Of a stretch of DNA of 64,000 nt, positions 42,687 to 50,344 are shown piece by piece. Positions within the stretch are counted from its first letter, which is position 1. The number at the start of each line of letters is the position of its first letter. Source of the stretch: Dyella mobilis (GTDB lineage Bacteria > Pseudomonadota > Gammaproteobacteria > Xanthomonadales > Rhodanobacteraceae); assembly GCF_016904945.1 (NCBI RefSeq), contig NZ_JADIKF010000038.1, positions 124,001 through 188,000 on the forward strand, read 5' to 3'. The notes under the pieces are model-generated. The model worked only from the letters and a program-made list of their open reading frames with translations, was not told the DNA's origin and did not search any database. The position numbers and the translations under genes are program-made.

Positions 42687-44513
42687 TCATGCCCGCTGCG
42701 TAACGAGCGAACGCAGCGTAGCCGTTTCAGCCTGAAACGCCGCGATCTGCCCATTCAGCCGATCGATTTCACCGTTCAACTGCTCGATCTTCAGCGCATG
42801 CAGGTCCAGGCCAACGTGGCGCGTCGCCCAGCCGATCAGTTCGATTTCGTCGGGCCTTAGCGCGTGTCCCGACGGCTTGGGGCCGACGATGGCCACGCCG
42901 ATCAACTCGTTGCGGTTGATCATGGGTGCGACCAGGCAGCCGGTAAGGGCACCCTCGTGCGCTTCGATCGGTTCCGGCGCGGCACGCACGCTCACCAGCG
43001 CGGGGAGATTCACGTCGAGCTCGGCCGGCGCACTGGCGATGCTGCCTGCCGCTCGCGTGTAGCTGCCCTTCTCCGCCACATAGACCGCCGCCTCGGCGCC
43101 ACCTGTGTAATGACTCAGGGCGCGGGCGAAAGCCGATGCCAGCGACGATGCCTCGGTGACAAAGGAAGCCTCTTTCACAAACCGGCGCAGGTCCGCCTCG
43201 GCTTTCTTCCAGTGGCTGAAGAACAGGCTCTCGATCACGTGCTCGACCCAGTCGCGCACCCGATGGAAGGCCAGGAACACGCCGACCGCGACGGCCGCAT
43301 CCACCAGTACGTTCTTTTCGCGTCCGCCGATGGACACGAAGTGATCCACGGCCCATTCGACTAGCCCGAAGGTGGCGAGCAAACTTGCGCTCACCACCGC
43401 GTAGACCAGCGTGCGGTTCACCGCGAAACCGATATCGATGACGCGATGACGCAGCACCGCGTAGGCGAACACGCTGGCGCCCATGATCGTGCACACGATC
43501 AGGATCAGCACCAGCGGATTGGCCAGCGTCCATTGGGTACCGGTCAGGTTGATCAGGACGCCCATGAGCTCCAGGCACGACAGCAGGCCGATGGCGACCA
43601 GCATGAAGGCGTAGCGCGTGCGATCCATGCCGCGGGCTTCGCGCCATGCGGCACCGAGCGCGAAGATCGCCAGCAGCAGACCCGCACCCAGCAACGTGGT
43701 TCGCCCCACCACCACCGCGTGAGCATTCAGCAGCGATCTTCCCACCAGGGCCGACCAGACATCGTTGCCGGTCAAGACTGCCGGCATCAGGGCGTAGGCG
43801 CCCAGGGCGATCATCCAGCCCCGCGGGATGTTGCCGCTGGTCTCCCGGCGCGCAACGAGGGCGAAGGCGAGGAACAATACCGGCGGCGCGTACTTCACGG
43901 CCGTCGCGACGCAGTAGAACGCAGGGAAGAACCAGGCGGCGCTTTCGGCCAGATTGGGAGCATTGCCGGAGCAACTGAGGCAGATCAGCGCAGCGCCCAA
44001 GAGCAGGGTCGACGCGCGGCGACCACTGCGCAACGCCACAAACACGCCGATGAGGCCTGGAATGCTCATGATTCCGCTCAAGAACACAACCAGGCGAACT
44101 TGGGCTGGCGAAGCAGCCGGGACAGGCACGGCGATCATTTCGTGATGTGAAACTGCGCCGTTGCGCCGAAGGGTGAACCCGACCGCCTGGCCGGCCCGGA
44201 ACGAGCGGAATCCATCGATGGCTCGGTCGTAGCCGATGGCGTCACCTTGGCGCACGCCGGCCATCGCCAGCGGACTGCCCGGCATCACGGCAATGACGGA
44301 CCAGTAACCGTCCGGGTCCGGTCGATTGAGATCGCCCAAGACACTGCCTTCGGCCACCGATCCTGCACCCGAGAAGCCGTTTGATACATCCCACATCGAC
44401 CCAGCGTTGTGGACGAGCACCAACAGCCCGAGCACGACGATGAAGACCTGCCAATAACGCGAGACGCGCGCCGGCTCCCCCTGGCTGGCAACCGTGCTGC
44501 TCGATGCTGTCAC
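42687..44513 (-). CDS. PDZ / polytopic membrane / GAF sensor-like protein without kinase
   Basis: 608 residues from GTG at 44513. After a first helix (QVFIVVLGLLVLVHNAG), a periplasmic PDZ-like loop contains VMPGSPLAMAGVRQGDAIGY. About seven membrane segments follow, one of them LILIVCTIMGASVFAYAVL and another ASLLATFGLVEWAVDHFV. Then a cytoplasmic GAF-like domain (ALSHYTGGAEAAVYVAEKGS; CLVAPMINRNELIGVAIVGP) and a coiled coil end (KIEQLNGEIDRLNGQIAAF). No histidine kinase, GGDEF or phosphatase domain is present, so it may signal through a partner. It is one of only two minus-strand genes in the right half of the window. Confidence 0.78.
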   Translation of the reverse strand: MTASSSTVASQGEPARVSRYWQVFIVVLGLLVLVHNAGSMWDVSNGFSGAGSVAEGSVLGDLNRPDPDGYWSVIAVMPGSPLAMAGVRQGDAIGYDRAIDGFRSFRAGQAVGFTLRRNGAVSHHEMIAVPVPAASPAQVRLVVFLSGIMSIPGLIGVFVALRSGRRASTLLLGAALICLSCSGNAPNLAESAAWFFPAFYCVATAVKYAPPVLFLAFALVARRETSGNIPRGWMIALGAYALMPAVLTGNDVWSALVGRSLLNAHAVVVGRTTLLGAGLLLAIFALGAAWREARGMDRTRYAFMLVAIGLLSCLELMGVLINLTGTQWTLANPLVLILIVCTIMGASVFAYAVLRHRVIDIGFAVNRTLVYAVVSASLLATFGLVEWAVDHFVSIGGREKNVLVDAAVAVGVFLAFHRVRDWVEHVIESLFFSHWKKAEADLRRFVKEASFVTEASSLASAFARALSHYTGGAEAAVYVAEKGSYTRAAGSIASAPAELDVNLPALVSVRAAPEPIEAHEGALTGCLVAPMINRNELIGVAIVGPKPSGHALRPDEIELIGWATRHVGLDLHALKIEQLNGEIDRLNGQIAAFQAETATLRSLVTQRA

Positions 44514-44726
44514 GATGATGAAGTCCCCGAGAATTCCCGCCGATTAGGGTAATGGACGCCGGCTTCGCAGGCGAGCGTCCAGCAGGCTAATGCTCTCGTG
44601 TTCCCGACGGCGTGAGGTGCATCCATCTCGTAGCGCCCTCCCCCGCTGCCGTCAGAATTTTTCCCTGCACCGGCCACTCGAACAGCACCGGTGCCATTGC
44701 ATAATGGTGCAAACAGGGGAGGCAAG

Positions 44727-44888
44727 ATGAAACGGACCATTGCAGACTCGTTGGGGCTATTTGCAGTGTTGGCTTCCCGGACAGCGGCAAGCACCCAACC
44801 TCATTCCCTGCTGTCTGGACAGATTGGCGCAATGCCTGGCAAACAAAGCATTGGATGCGCTCAGGGAACGAAGCAGTCGACCCCGTAA
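44727..44888 (+). CDS. Short ORF of 53 residues, possible truncated gene
   Basis: MKRTIADSLGLFAVLASRTA follows GGGGAGGCAAG, a strong ribosome site, and has signal-peptide character, but the 53-residue frame ends in Gln-, Gly- and Ser-rich text that looks non-coding. It may be the remnant 5' end of a gene. It precedes the larger secreted gene at 44956. Confidence 0.35.
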   Translation: MKRTIADSLGLFAVLASRTAASTQPHSLLSGQIGAMPGKQSIGCAQGTKQSTP

Positions 44889-44955
44889 CGTACCCGCCTC
44901 GTCCGATGCGAAAGGCACTCAACACTCACGGAACGAAGAGATTGGAGAGTCGGGA

Positions 44956-45759
44956 ATGACCGTATCCACGCAAGCGCTGCTTTTAGCTTTCCTGCTGACG
45001 GTTTCCGTGGGTGGAGCAAAGGCACAGGACGCGAAACCGCGCCCTGCGCGAGACACGCTCCTCTCATCGATCGACCTGGCGCGATCTTTTGGCGCCAAAT
45101 CAAACTGGCGCTTCATGGTTGTGCAGAGCCCCGAGACCACTGATCAGGTGGTCGGACCAATGCCCGGGAAAATCACGCTGTGCATTACCCACGACGGCGG
45201 GGCATCGTGCCTTCCCGACCTTGACCACATTTTGCGCCCGCCTTCGGGAGGCGACGGGTATTCCGATCCGCATTATTTGATCGATGCGCGGATCGTGCGT
45301 CCTCGTAACGACCGGCCCCTCCTGCTCATCCGGGTCGCCAGCCAGCACTCCATGGACGGCGATCAGCGTCAGGCAACCGTGGCCCTGGCTTACGACTCTA
45401 CCCGAGACGCCTTCACCCCCGTTTATGAAAAGCGGACAAACAGGAACAACGATCAGGAAATCCGCTATTTCGCCGAGGGTCCGCTAAAGGGAGCAATCAT
45501 TTCCGCCGAACCGACCGAAGACGCACCATTTGGCTTCTGGGTCATTGTCGACCGGCTTGGTGCTACAGGTGTATACGAGCAAATCCTGCGCTACCGCAGT
45601 GCGACTCGATATGGCGACGGCAATACCCTCCCCGTTATCGACTCCGAAATGCCGAACATCCTGAGGCAGCTCAATCTCTGGCATCCCGGCATGGCACTCC
45701 CCCTTCCAACTGGAAAATGTGCAAAGCCGCGGCTGGTTGGGCAGGAACTATGGTGCTAA
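44956..45759 (+). CDS. Secreted hypothetical protein
   Basis: 267 residues with a signal peptide (TQALLLAFLLTVSVGGAKAQ). The mature part contains WRFMVVQSPETTDQVVGPMP, ITLCITHDGGASCLPDLDHI (paired cysteines) and YLIDARIVRPRNDRPLLLIR, and ends WHPGMALPLPTGKCAKPRLV. It is beta-rich with four cysteines, and no family is recognised. A 67-base gap separates it from the short ORF upstream. Confidence 0.7.
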   Translation: MTVSTQALLLAFLLTVSVGGAKAQDAKPRPARDTLLSSIDLARSFGAKSNWRFMVVQSPETTDQVVGPMPGKITLCITHDGGASCLPDLDHILRPPSGGDGYSDPHYLIDARIVRPRNDRPLLLIRVASQHSMDGDQRQATVALAYDSTRDAFTPVYEKRTNRNNDQEIRYFAEGPLKGAIISAEPTEDAPFGFWVIVDRLGATGVYEQILRYRSATRYGDGNTLPVIDSEMPNILRQLNLWHPGMALPLPTGKCAKPRLVGQELWC

Positions 45760-45844
45760 TTGGAAATAGACTATTGGCTACCGGTGCCACGCGGACGTTT
45801 CAACGAGGCCGCTGGTCGACACTTCACCCCGTTGAGATCTCGGA

Positions 45845-46339
45845 ATGATTGAACGCCTGGTGTCCTCGTATGTGCCGGGGCGAATAGTCACGACTGGCAA
45901 GACCGCACAGTTGGGATGGTTGATATTTCGCGCGGCAAAAGTTGGTCAGGCCTTCATTTTCGCAACCATGCTTATCCTAACCTCGTGTGCGAGCGACTCA
46001 GTGTCCGTTCGCCTCGCTAAATCCGAGGTTGTCGGCACCTATTACTTCGGTGATGGGATCGGTCCTGGTGAAGAATTGGTGCTTCACAGCAACGGCACAT
46101 TCGACAGCACTATAAGTGGAGACCTGATCACCAAACCAGTCGGATCTGGCGGCACGTGGACACTCGACGCCGAAAAGATCACGTTTCACGACGCCGTGCT
46201 GGCACGAGGTGGAAAGCCGTTCCATACCTTTGCACTTACACAAACATACAAGAATCAGATCGTCCTGATCCCGGGCGATGATGCCAAAAGAAAGCACGTC
46301 AGCCTTAATTTCGTTTACAGGAAGCAGCCCGATAAATGA
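45845..46339 (+). CDS. Putative lipoprotein with lipocalin-like content
   Basis: 164 residues. The lipobox LILTSCASDS puts the modified Cys at residue 48, which is late, so the true start may be an internal TTG. The mature domain is beta-rich: EVVGTYYFGDGIGPGEELVL, HSNGTFDSTISGD and GGTWTLDAEKITFHDAVL, a pattern like small lipocalin or copper-resistance-type lipoproteins. Family not certain. Confidence 0.6.
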   Translation: MIERLVSSYVPGRIVTTGKTAQLGWLIFRAAKVGQAFIFATMLILTSCASDSVSVRLAKSEVVGTYYFGDGIGPGEELVLHSNGTFDSTISGDLITKPVGSGGTWTLDAEKITFHDAVLARGGKPFHTFALTQTYKNQIVLIPGDDAKRKHVSLNFVYRKQPDK

Positions 46340-46412
46340 GATCCAAATATCTGCTTAGGGCAGCACCGCTTTCCGTGCCGCTTAAAATCGGCTGCGACGA
46401 CGGAGCTTACCC

Positions 46413-46847
46413 ATGAATAGCGTGAGGCATTGGAGGCATCCCGGCGGCAGCGCGATCCAGCATCGGACGCGCAAAGCAATGCATCCGCATGATCGGCACA
46501 AATCCCTATTTGCCTACGGCGGCATAGCGGAAGTCATCGACGCCGAGGAAAGGTTCTCAATGGCCGCATTGGGGAGAAGCAACTTGAACTTGTCGAAGCA
46601 GGAATCGGCACTTGATCTTCGAGAAGCTCTTATCAATTTAAGCTGCTTGTCGAAAACTGACATGCACCTTCTGTGTACGGATCGGGACAAACAGGTGCTC
46701 ACCGACGCAGGCGATTACCTGGCGGCGCACCCCGACCCAGACCTGTCCACGCTGAACCCAAATTGGAATGAAGGAATTAAGTTCTGTGATTCCCAACATC
46801 CCGATCCAAGGGTCACTGTCAACTACGTGACCACTGGCGCAGAATGA
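46413..46847 (+). CDS. Hypothetical protein
   Basis: 144 residues, soluble. The first 45 residues look atypical (rich in His and Arg), so the ATG at 46413 or a later one may be used. The middle reads SLFAYGGIAEVIDAEERFSM and SNLNLSKQESALDLREALIN, and the end is PDPDLSTLNPNWNEGIKFCD. CGGAG lies eight bases before the ATG. No family is recognised. Confidence 0.5.
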   Translation: MNSVRHWRHPGGSAIQHRTRKAMHPHDRHKSLFAYGGIAEVIDAEERFSMAALGRSNLNLSKQESALDLREALINLSCLSKTDMHLLCTDRDKQVLTDAGDYLAAHPDPDLSTLNPNWNEGIKFCDSQHPDPRVTVNYVTTGAE

Positions 46848-46924
46848 TCGGCAAGCGTGGCGGTCCTCGATCCGGTGCGGTCACCGCCAATACCTGAAAG
46901 CTGCAAAACCTTTGAGCCTAATGC

Positions 46925-47359
46925 ATGGATTACGACAACCCGGAAGTCGAAGAACAGTGGTGCGCGGAGCGTCGCAACGACGTGTCTGCCTATTTACAGC
47001 GACAGGGCGTCCAGCACGGACAAGTTGGCGAGTGGGCAGCTTGGCATTTGGCGCCCTACGTGGCGATCTGGGCTATAGAGAGCAAGGTCGCGCCTGGACA
47101 CGTAGGCTGGTGGGCTATTTCGGGCGACCTGCCCACGGACTATGTTTCCGCTTCCGCCATCAAGCACCCTCGCGAGGCAATGGCTGCCATAGCCGCCCGC
47201 TGGCGCGACATAGCGGAAAACCAGCGGTCTGGCCAGATCATGCCCGGCATCTCGATGGGGAATCCCACCAACTGGAAAGATCTAGCCCCATTGCTGGCGG
47301 CCCGCGCTGCGTTGCTGCAAGACTGGGCAACCGAACCAGGGTTGTGGGAAGGCCTGTAG
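46925..47359 (+). CDS. DUF4826 family protein
   Basis: 144 residues. The characteristic pattern is VEEQWCAERRNDVSAYLQRQ, GVQHGQVGEWAAWHLAPYVA, IWAIESKVAPGHVGWWAISG and DLPTDYVSASAIKHPREAMA, which matches DUF4826. It is a cytoplasmic protein of unknown function, often single-domain and scattered among small-gene arrays. ATG at 46925 lacks a clear ribosome site. Confidence 0.82.
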   Translation: MDYDNPEVEEQWCAERRNDVSAYLQRQGVQHGQVGEWAAWHLAPYVAIWAIESKVAPGHVGWWAISGDLPTDYVSASAIKHPREAMAAIAARWRDIAENQRSGQIMPGISMGNPTNWKDLAPLLAARAALLQDWATEPGLWEGL

Positions 47360-47453
47360 GCTTTTTTTAAAGGCCGGACCCAGCTCACGCGTGGGTTTAA
47401 CAGCTCGACGTCCGATTTGGATAAATGGCACGCATAGTTATCAGGGGATGGGA

Positions 47454-48215
47454 ATGATACGGACAAGTGCGGCAATGCTTTTTCTCGTTGGCCTGCTCTT
47501 CGCGTCAACATCGCGCGCGCAGGACGTGGCGCAATCGTGTGATCAGTCCACGCTGGACGCGGTAGGCACATTTCTTCACGTCAAAAAATTCCAACAAGCG
47601 AGCTATCAGGACCAAACGGAAGCGGTCGTTGCCGCCTCATGCAAGGCGTGGCCCAAGGACACGAACATAGTGCTGGTCGCAGCGGCGTATAGGTTGCCCA
47701 GCGACCCGAAGCGGCCAGATGATCAGGCCGATCGCCACTTTGTGGTCGCCATGGTCGACGCCTCTCGCTCGGCGGTTGTCAGTAGCTTCAAAGGCATGGT
47801 CTCCCAGGATGCTACCTTGCAGATTCAGGGTCATGATGACTTCCGCCTGGACACCGCGCGTTACGACTTGGCGCCGGGAGTGCGCGCATTCGGCGTCATT
47901 TTTGTCGGTGGCCAGGAGCCACAGGCTGCGGATAATTGGGCGAGCGACTACTTGGTCTTATTTGTGCCCGACGGACCGAAATTACGACACGTACTCGAGG
48001 TGCCTCTGGAGCAAATAGAGGGTAGCAATGCTTCTCATTTGACGATCGGCGTCGAGAAAACCAGCTCCCACGGCTTTGCAGATCTGTCGATAACCGCCCG
48101 CAACGAAACGGACGAAAAAAGCAAAGGAGCCCGGACAATCCTTCAATACAACGGCAAGTCGTACGGAGAAAACGACGGAAATTTTCAAAGCGCGTATGAC
48201 GAAATTTTTCAATAG
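47454..48215 (+). CDS. Secreted hypothetical protein
   Basis: 253 residues with a signal peptide (MLFLVGLLFASTSRAQ). Two cysteines (VAQSCDQSTL and VVAASCKAWP) near the start may pair. The body includes FVVAMVDASRSAVVSSFKGM and GVEKTSSHGFADLSITARNE, and it is beta-rich. AGGGGATGGG precedes the ATG. Unknown family. Confidence 0.65.
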   Translation: MIRTSAAMLFLVGLLFASTSRAQDVAQSCDQSTLDAVGTFLHVKKFQQASYQDQTEAVVAASCKAWPKDTNIVLVAAAYRLPSDPKRPDDQADRHFVVAMVDASRSAVVSSFKGMVSQDATLQIQGHDDFRLDTARYDLAPGVRAFGVIFVGGQEPQAADNWASDYLVLFVPDGPKLRHVLEVPLEQIEGSNASHLTIGVEKTSSHGFADLSITARNETDEKSKGARTILQYNGKSYGENDGNFQSAYDEIFQ

Positions 48216-48276
48216 CATTCGAGAAAGCGCGTAGCGAGATTGGTTGACGCGTTAATCCGGCGAAAAGCTTAGACGA

Positions 48277-48303
48277 ATGGCCGCTTTCGACCCACAACGA
48301 AAG
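48277..48303. repeat. Array repeat, degenerate copy
   Basis: ATGGCCGCTTTCGACCCA then CAACGAAAG. The core CCGCTTTCGACCC is exact; the right side is eroded. Confidence 0.55.
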
Positions 48304-48346
48304 GCAAGTCTCAATCAGGTTATCTCCAACGTGCGGAGCATCACCA

Positions 48347-48814
48347 ATGCCAAAAACGATGGCGCCCGAGCGTGTACGCGAGTTCGACGAACTCTCCCAT
48401 TATGTCGACTTCTTCGCAACTCACCTCTGGAACATTGACCCAGCATCACCGTCCCACCCGGCTCATTCCCTGACGACCATCATCCAGAAATACGGCATGT
48501 CAAGGGCGCTGCAGGGGCTTCGTCAGGCAGTCAACGGCACCCTTGAAAGCACCGCTCACTTGCCCATCGCATCGCTTTTGGAACTGGACTCCCGGTTCGG
48601 GTCTGCCGGCATCATTTCGATTTCCGAGATGCGGCGCCGTTACTCAGCGAGATATCGACACGTCGTCAAACGTGGCAAGATTCGAAACGACACGGAGTAT
48701 TACTTGGTTAATGGCATTCTCGCTGATGCGGCTATTCAGATGACGGATGAGCAACGCGCGCTCCTCCAAAAACTGCTTGATGCTTACGAGGATTCGACAA
48801 GCAACTCCCCTTGA
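48347..48814 (+). CDS. Hypothetical protein
   Basis: 155 residues, helical and soluble. It contains YVDFFATHLWNIDPASPSHP, YGMSRALQGLRQAVNGTLES and ISISEMRRRYSARYRHVVKR, then MTDEQRALLQKLLDAYEDST. No family is recognised. It is preceded by one repeat copy and followed by another. Confidence 0.6.
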   Translation: MPKTMAPERVREFDELSHYVDFFATHLWNIDPASPSHPAHSLTTIIQKYGMSRALQGLRQAVNGTLESTAHLPIASLLELDSRFGSAGIISISEMRRRYSARYRHVVKRGKIRNDTEYYLVNGILADAAIQMTDEQRALLQKLLDAYEDSTSNSP

Positions 48815-48840
48815 TGTCCGCTTTCGCCTCAAAACGCACG
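48812..48840. repeat. Array repeat, degenerate copy
   Basis: TGATGTCCGCTTTCGCCTC then AAAACGCACG. Overlaps the stop codon of the gene at 48347. Left half exact, right half mutated. Confidence 0.55.
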
Positions 48841-48971
48841 CATCCAGAAGCGGAGTTGGGCGGACGTTCAACATAGCCCATTTTGCTCTAGCCTGAAGGC
48901 GAGGCTGGTCATTTGCGCTCAGCAGGCTATAGTGGCGGCTCTTGTCACATATCTTGGAAGGGGCCTAGATA

Positions 48972-49184
48972 ATGATGGGTAAAATCAACGCAGGCGAAAG
49001 GAATTTTTCGCGCAAGCATTTCGCAGTGCTCGCGCTTTGCCTCGTAGCCGCCAACGCGATATTCCTGGTCTTCGCCACCAGCGGCTTGATCAACCATTTC
49101 ATCGCCTTCGGGGTTTCCATAACCTTCGCGCTCTGTGCACTTGCGCTTCTCGTCATGGTTGCAAAGTCGCGACGCCGAGCCTGA
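48972..49184 (+). CDS. Small two-helix membrane protein
   Basis: 70 residues with FAVLALCLVAANAIFLVFAT and HFIAFGVSITFALCALALLV as two transmembrane segments, and a basic tail AKSRRRA. GGAAGGGGCC precedes the ATG at 48972 (ATG at 48975 is equivalent). Unknown role. Confidence 0.55.
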   Translation: MMGKINAGERNFSRKHFAVLALCLVAANAIFLVFATSGLINHFIAFGVSITFALCALALLVMVAKSRRRA

Positions 49185-49408
49185 TCTCTTGTTCGGTTGA
49201 CCGATTTCAGCCGTTGAGCCGGGCACGCATGGATCCAGTAGGAGAAAGTCCGCCGCTAGTACCCTGGGGAAAGTTGGTCCTCACTCCAGCTTACGTGGTG
49301 ATGATGTTCCACTTCACAGTGCGACAAGCAAAATAAAAACGCATATTCATGGCCTAGATCGAACTCAAGATCAAAGGCTTGAATACAACATTTTCTCAGG
49401 GGGAAATC

Positions 49409-49864
49409 ATGTATCTGCGCAATTTTTCACAGGTCGCCATCTTGTTGCTGCTAACCTCTTGCGCACAGACGCCGCCAAAATCTGCGAGCAACGTGCCGCC
49501 TTCGACTGAAAATACACAGCCGCAAACTATCGTGCCGCACTATGTCACCGCGCCCTCCTCCACTCGCCCAGCGGCCCAGGACATTACCTACAATTCGCGC
49601 AATCCGCCGCATTTCCCATTGGAAGCCATCAGGGCTGGCCACTATGGTGTCGTGGTTTTGATGGTCTATGTCGGTGCCGACAGTGAAGTTGGCGATGTCC
49701 GCATAGATCGAAGCAGCGGCTTTCCCGAGCTCGACGCAAGCGCCATCGATGCCGCAAAACATTGGAGGTATGTGGCGGAGTTCAAAAATGGCGCACGTCA
49801 GCCATCGTGGATGAGAATTCCAGTAACTTTTGGCCACCACGTTCCAGCACCTCCTGCAACGTAA
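49409..49864 (+). CDS. TonB-C-domain lipoprotein
   Basis: 151 residues with a lipobox (AILLLLTSCAQTPPKS). A proline-rich linker leads to the TonB C-terminal domain: YNSRNPPHFPLEAIRAGHYG, VVVLMVYVGADSEVGDVRID, RSSGFPELDASAIDAAKHWR and MRIPVTFGH. This is a stand-alone TonB-like periplasmic domain, exported but not fused to an N-terminal membrane helix as in TonB itself. CAGGGGG precedes ATG at 49409. Energy-transduction partner unknown. Confidence 0.78.
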   Translation: MYLRNFSQVAILLLLTSCAQTPPKSASNVPPSTENTQPQTIVPHYVTAPSSTRPAAQDITYNSRNPPHFPLEAIRAGHYGVVVLMVYVGADSEVGDVRIDRSSGFPELDASAIDAAKHWRYVAEFKNGARQPSWMRIPVTFGHHVPAPPAT

Positions 49865-50001
49865 TGGCATGACAGCCCGCCATCTCTTGGGGACGCCGCC
49901 ATGTTATCGGCGCCCAATCCATTGAAGATGGCGTACGAAATGGTCAGGGAGGCCCGCTATCGCTCCCATACGAACAACGTCAGTCGGCTGCGGAGGGATG
50001 G

Positions 50002-50232
50002 ATGATGAAGAGTCCTAAGGCGTTCCTCAGTTGGATATGCGTTGTCTTATTGGTCGCCGGCCTCGTGACATACCTTTACGGCGTACCGATGCTTTCTGAA
50101 GGGGCCAAAGCATGCCATTACGCGCACACGAGGTCATTCGGATGCACCACGTCCTTCGGAACATTCATGACCTTCCTGTGCACCGGTGTCGCGTTAGCGG
50201 TAGGTTGGCTATGGAGTCGATTTGGTCGTTGA
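50002..50232 (+). CDS. Small membrane protein
   Basis: 76 residues with two hydrophobic segments (FLSWICVVLLVAGLVTYLYG and GTFMTFLCTGVALAVGWLW). GCGGAGGGATGG precedes the ATG. Unknown role. Confidence 0.55.
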   Translation: MMKSPKAFLSWICVVLLVAGLVTYLYGVPMLSEGAKACHYAHTRSFGCTTSFGTFMTFLCTGVALAVGWLWSRFGR

Positions 50233-50281
50233 GTAAAGATAAGTTTTCGAGCAGTAGCGGTCACCTTGTACAGCCAGGCAT

Positions 50282-50309
50282 AGCTGCTTTCAGTCCGCGA
50301 CCCAAGGCC
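50282..50309. repeat. Array repeat, strongly degenerate copy
   Basis: AGCTGCTTTCAGTCCGCGAC then CCAAGGCC. Recognised mainly from position between genes. Confidence 0.35.
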
Positions 50310-50344
50310 AGTTGTCAACCACAAGCGCATTGAAGGAATGAAGC

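Noticed and set aside
44587..44700. A 36-codon minus-strand ORF (MAPVLFEWPVQGKILTAAGE plus 16)
   Set aside because: It looks protein-like but lacks a good start and any recognisable domain. May be a fragment of a lost gene.
46372..46405. Possible degenerate repeat before 46413
   Set aside because: CCGCTTTCCGTGCCGC resembles the left half, but the second half does not match.
49229..49336. A 35-codon ORF (MDPVGESPPLVPWGKLVLTP plus 15) in the gap before 49409
   Set aside because: No ribosome site and no family. Could be a remnant but not supported.
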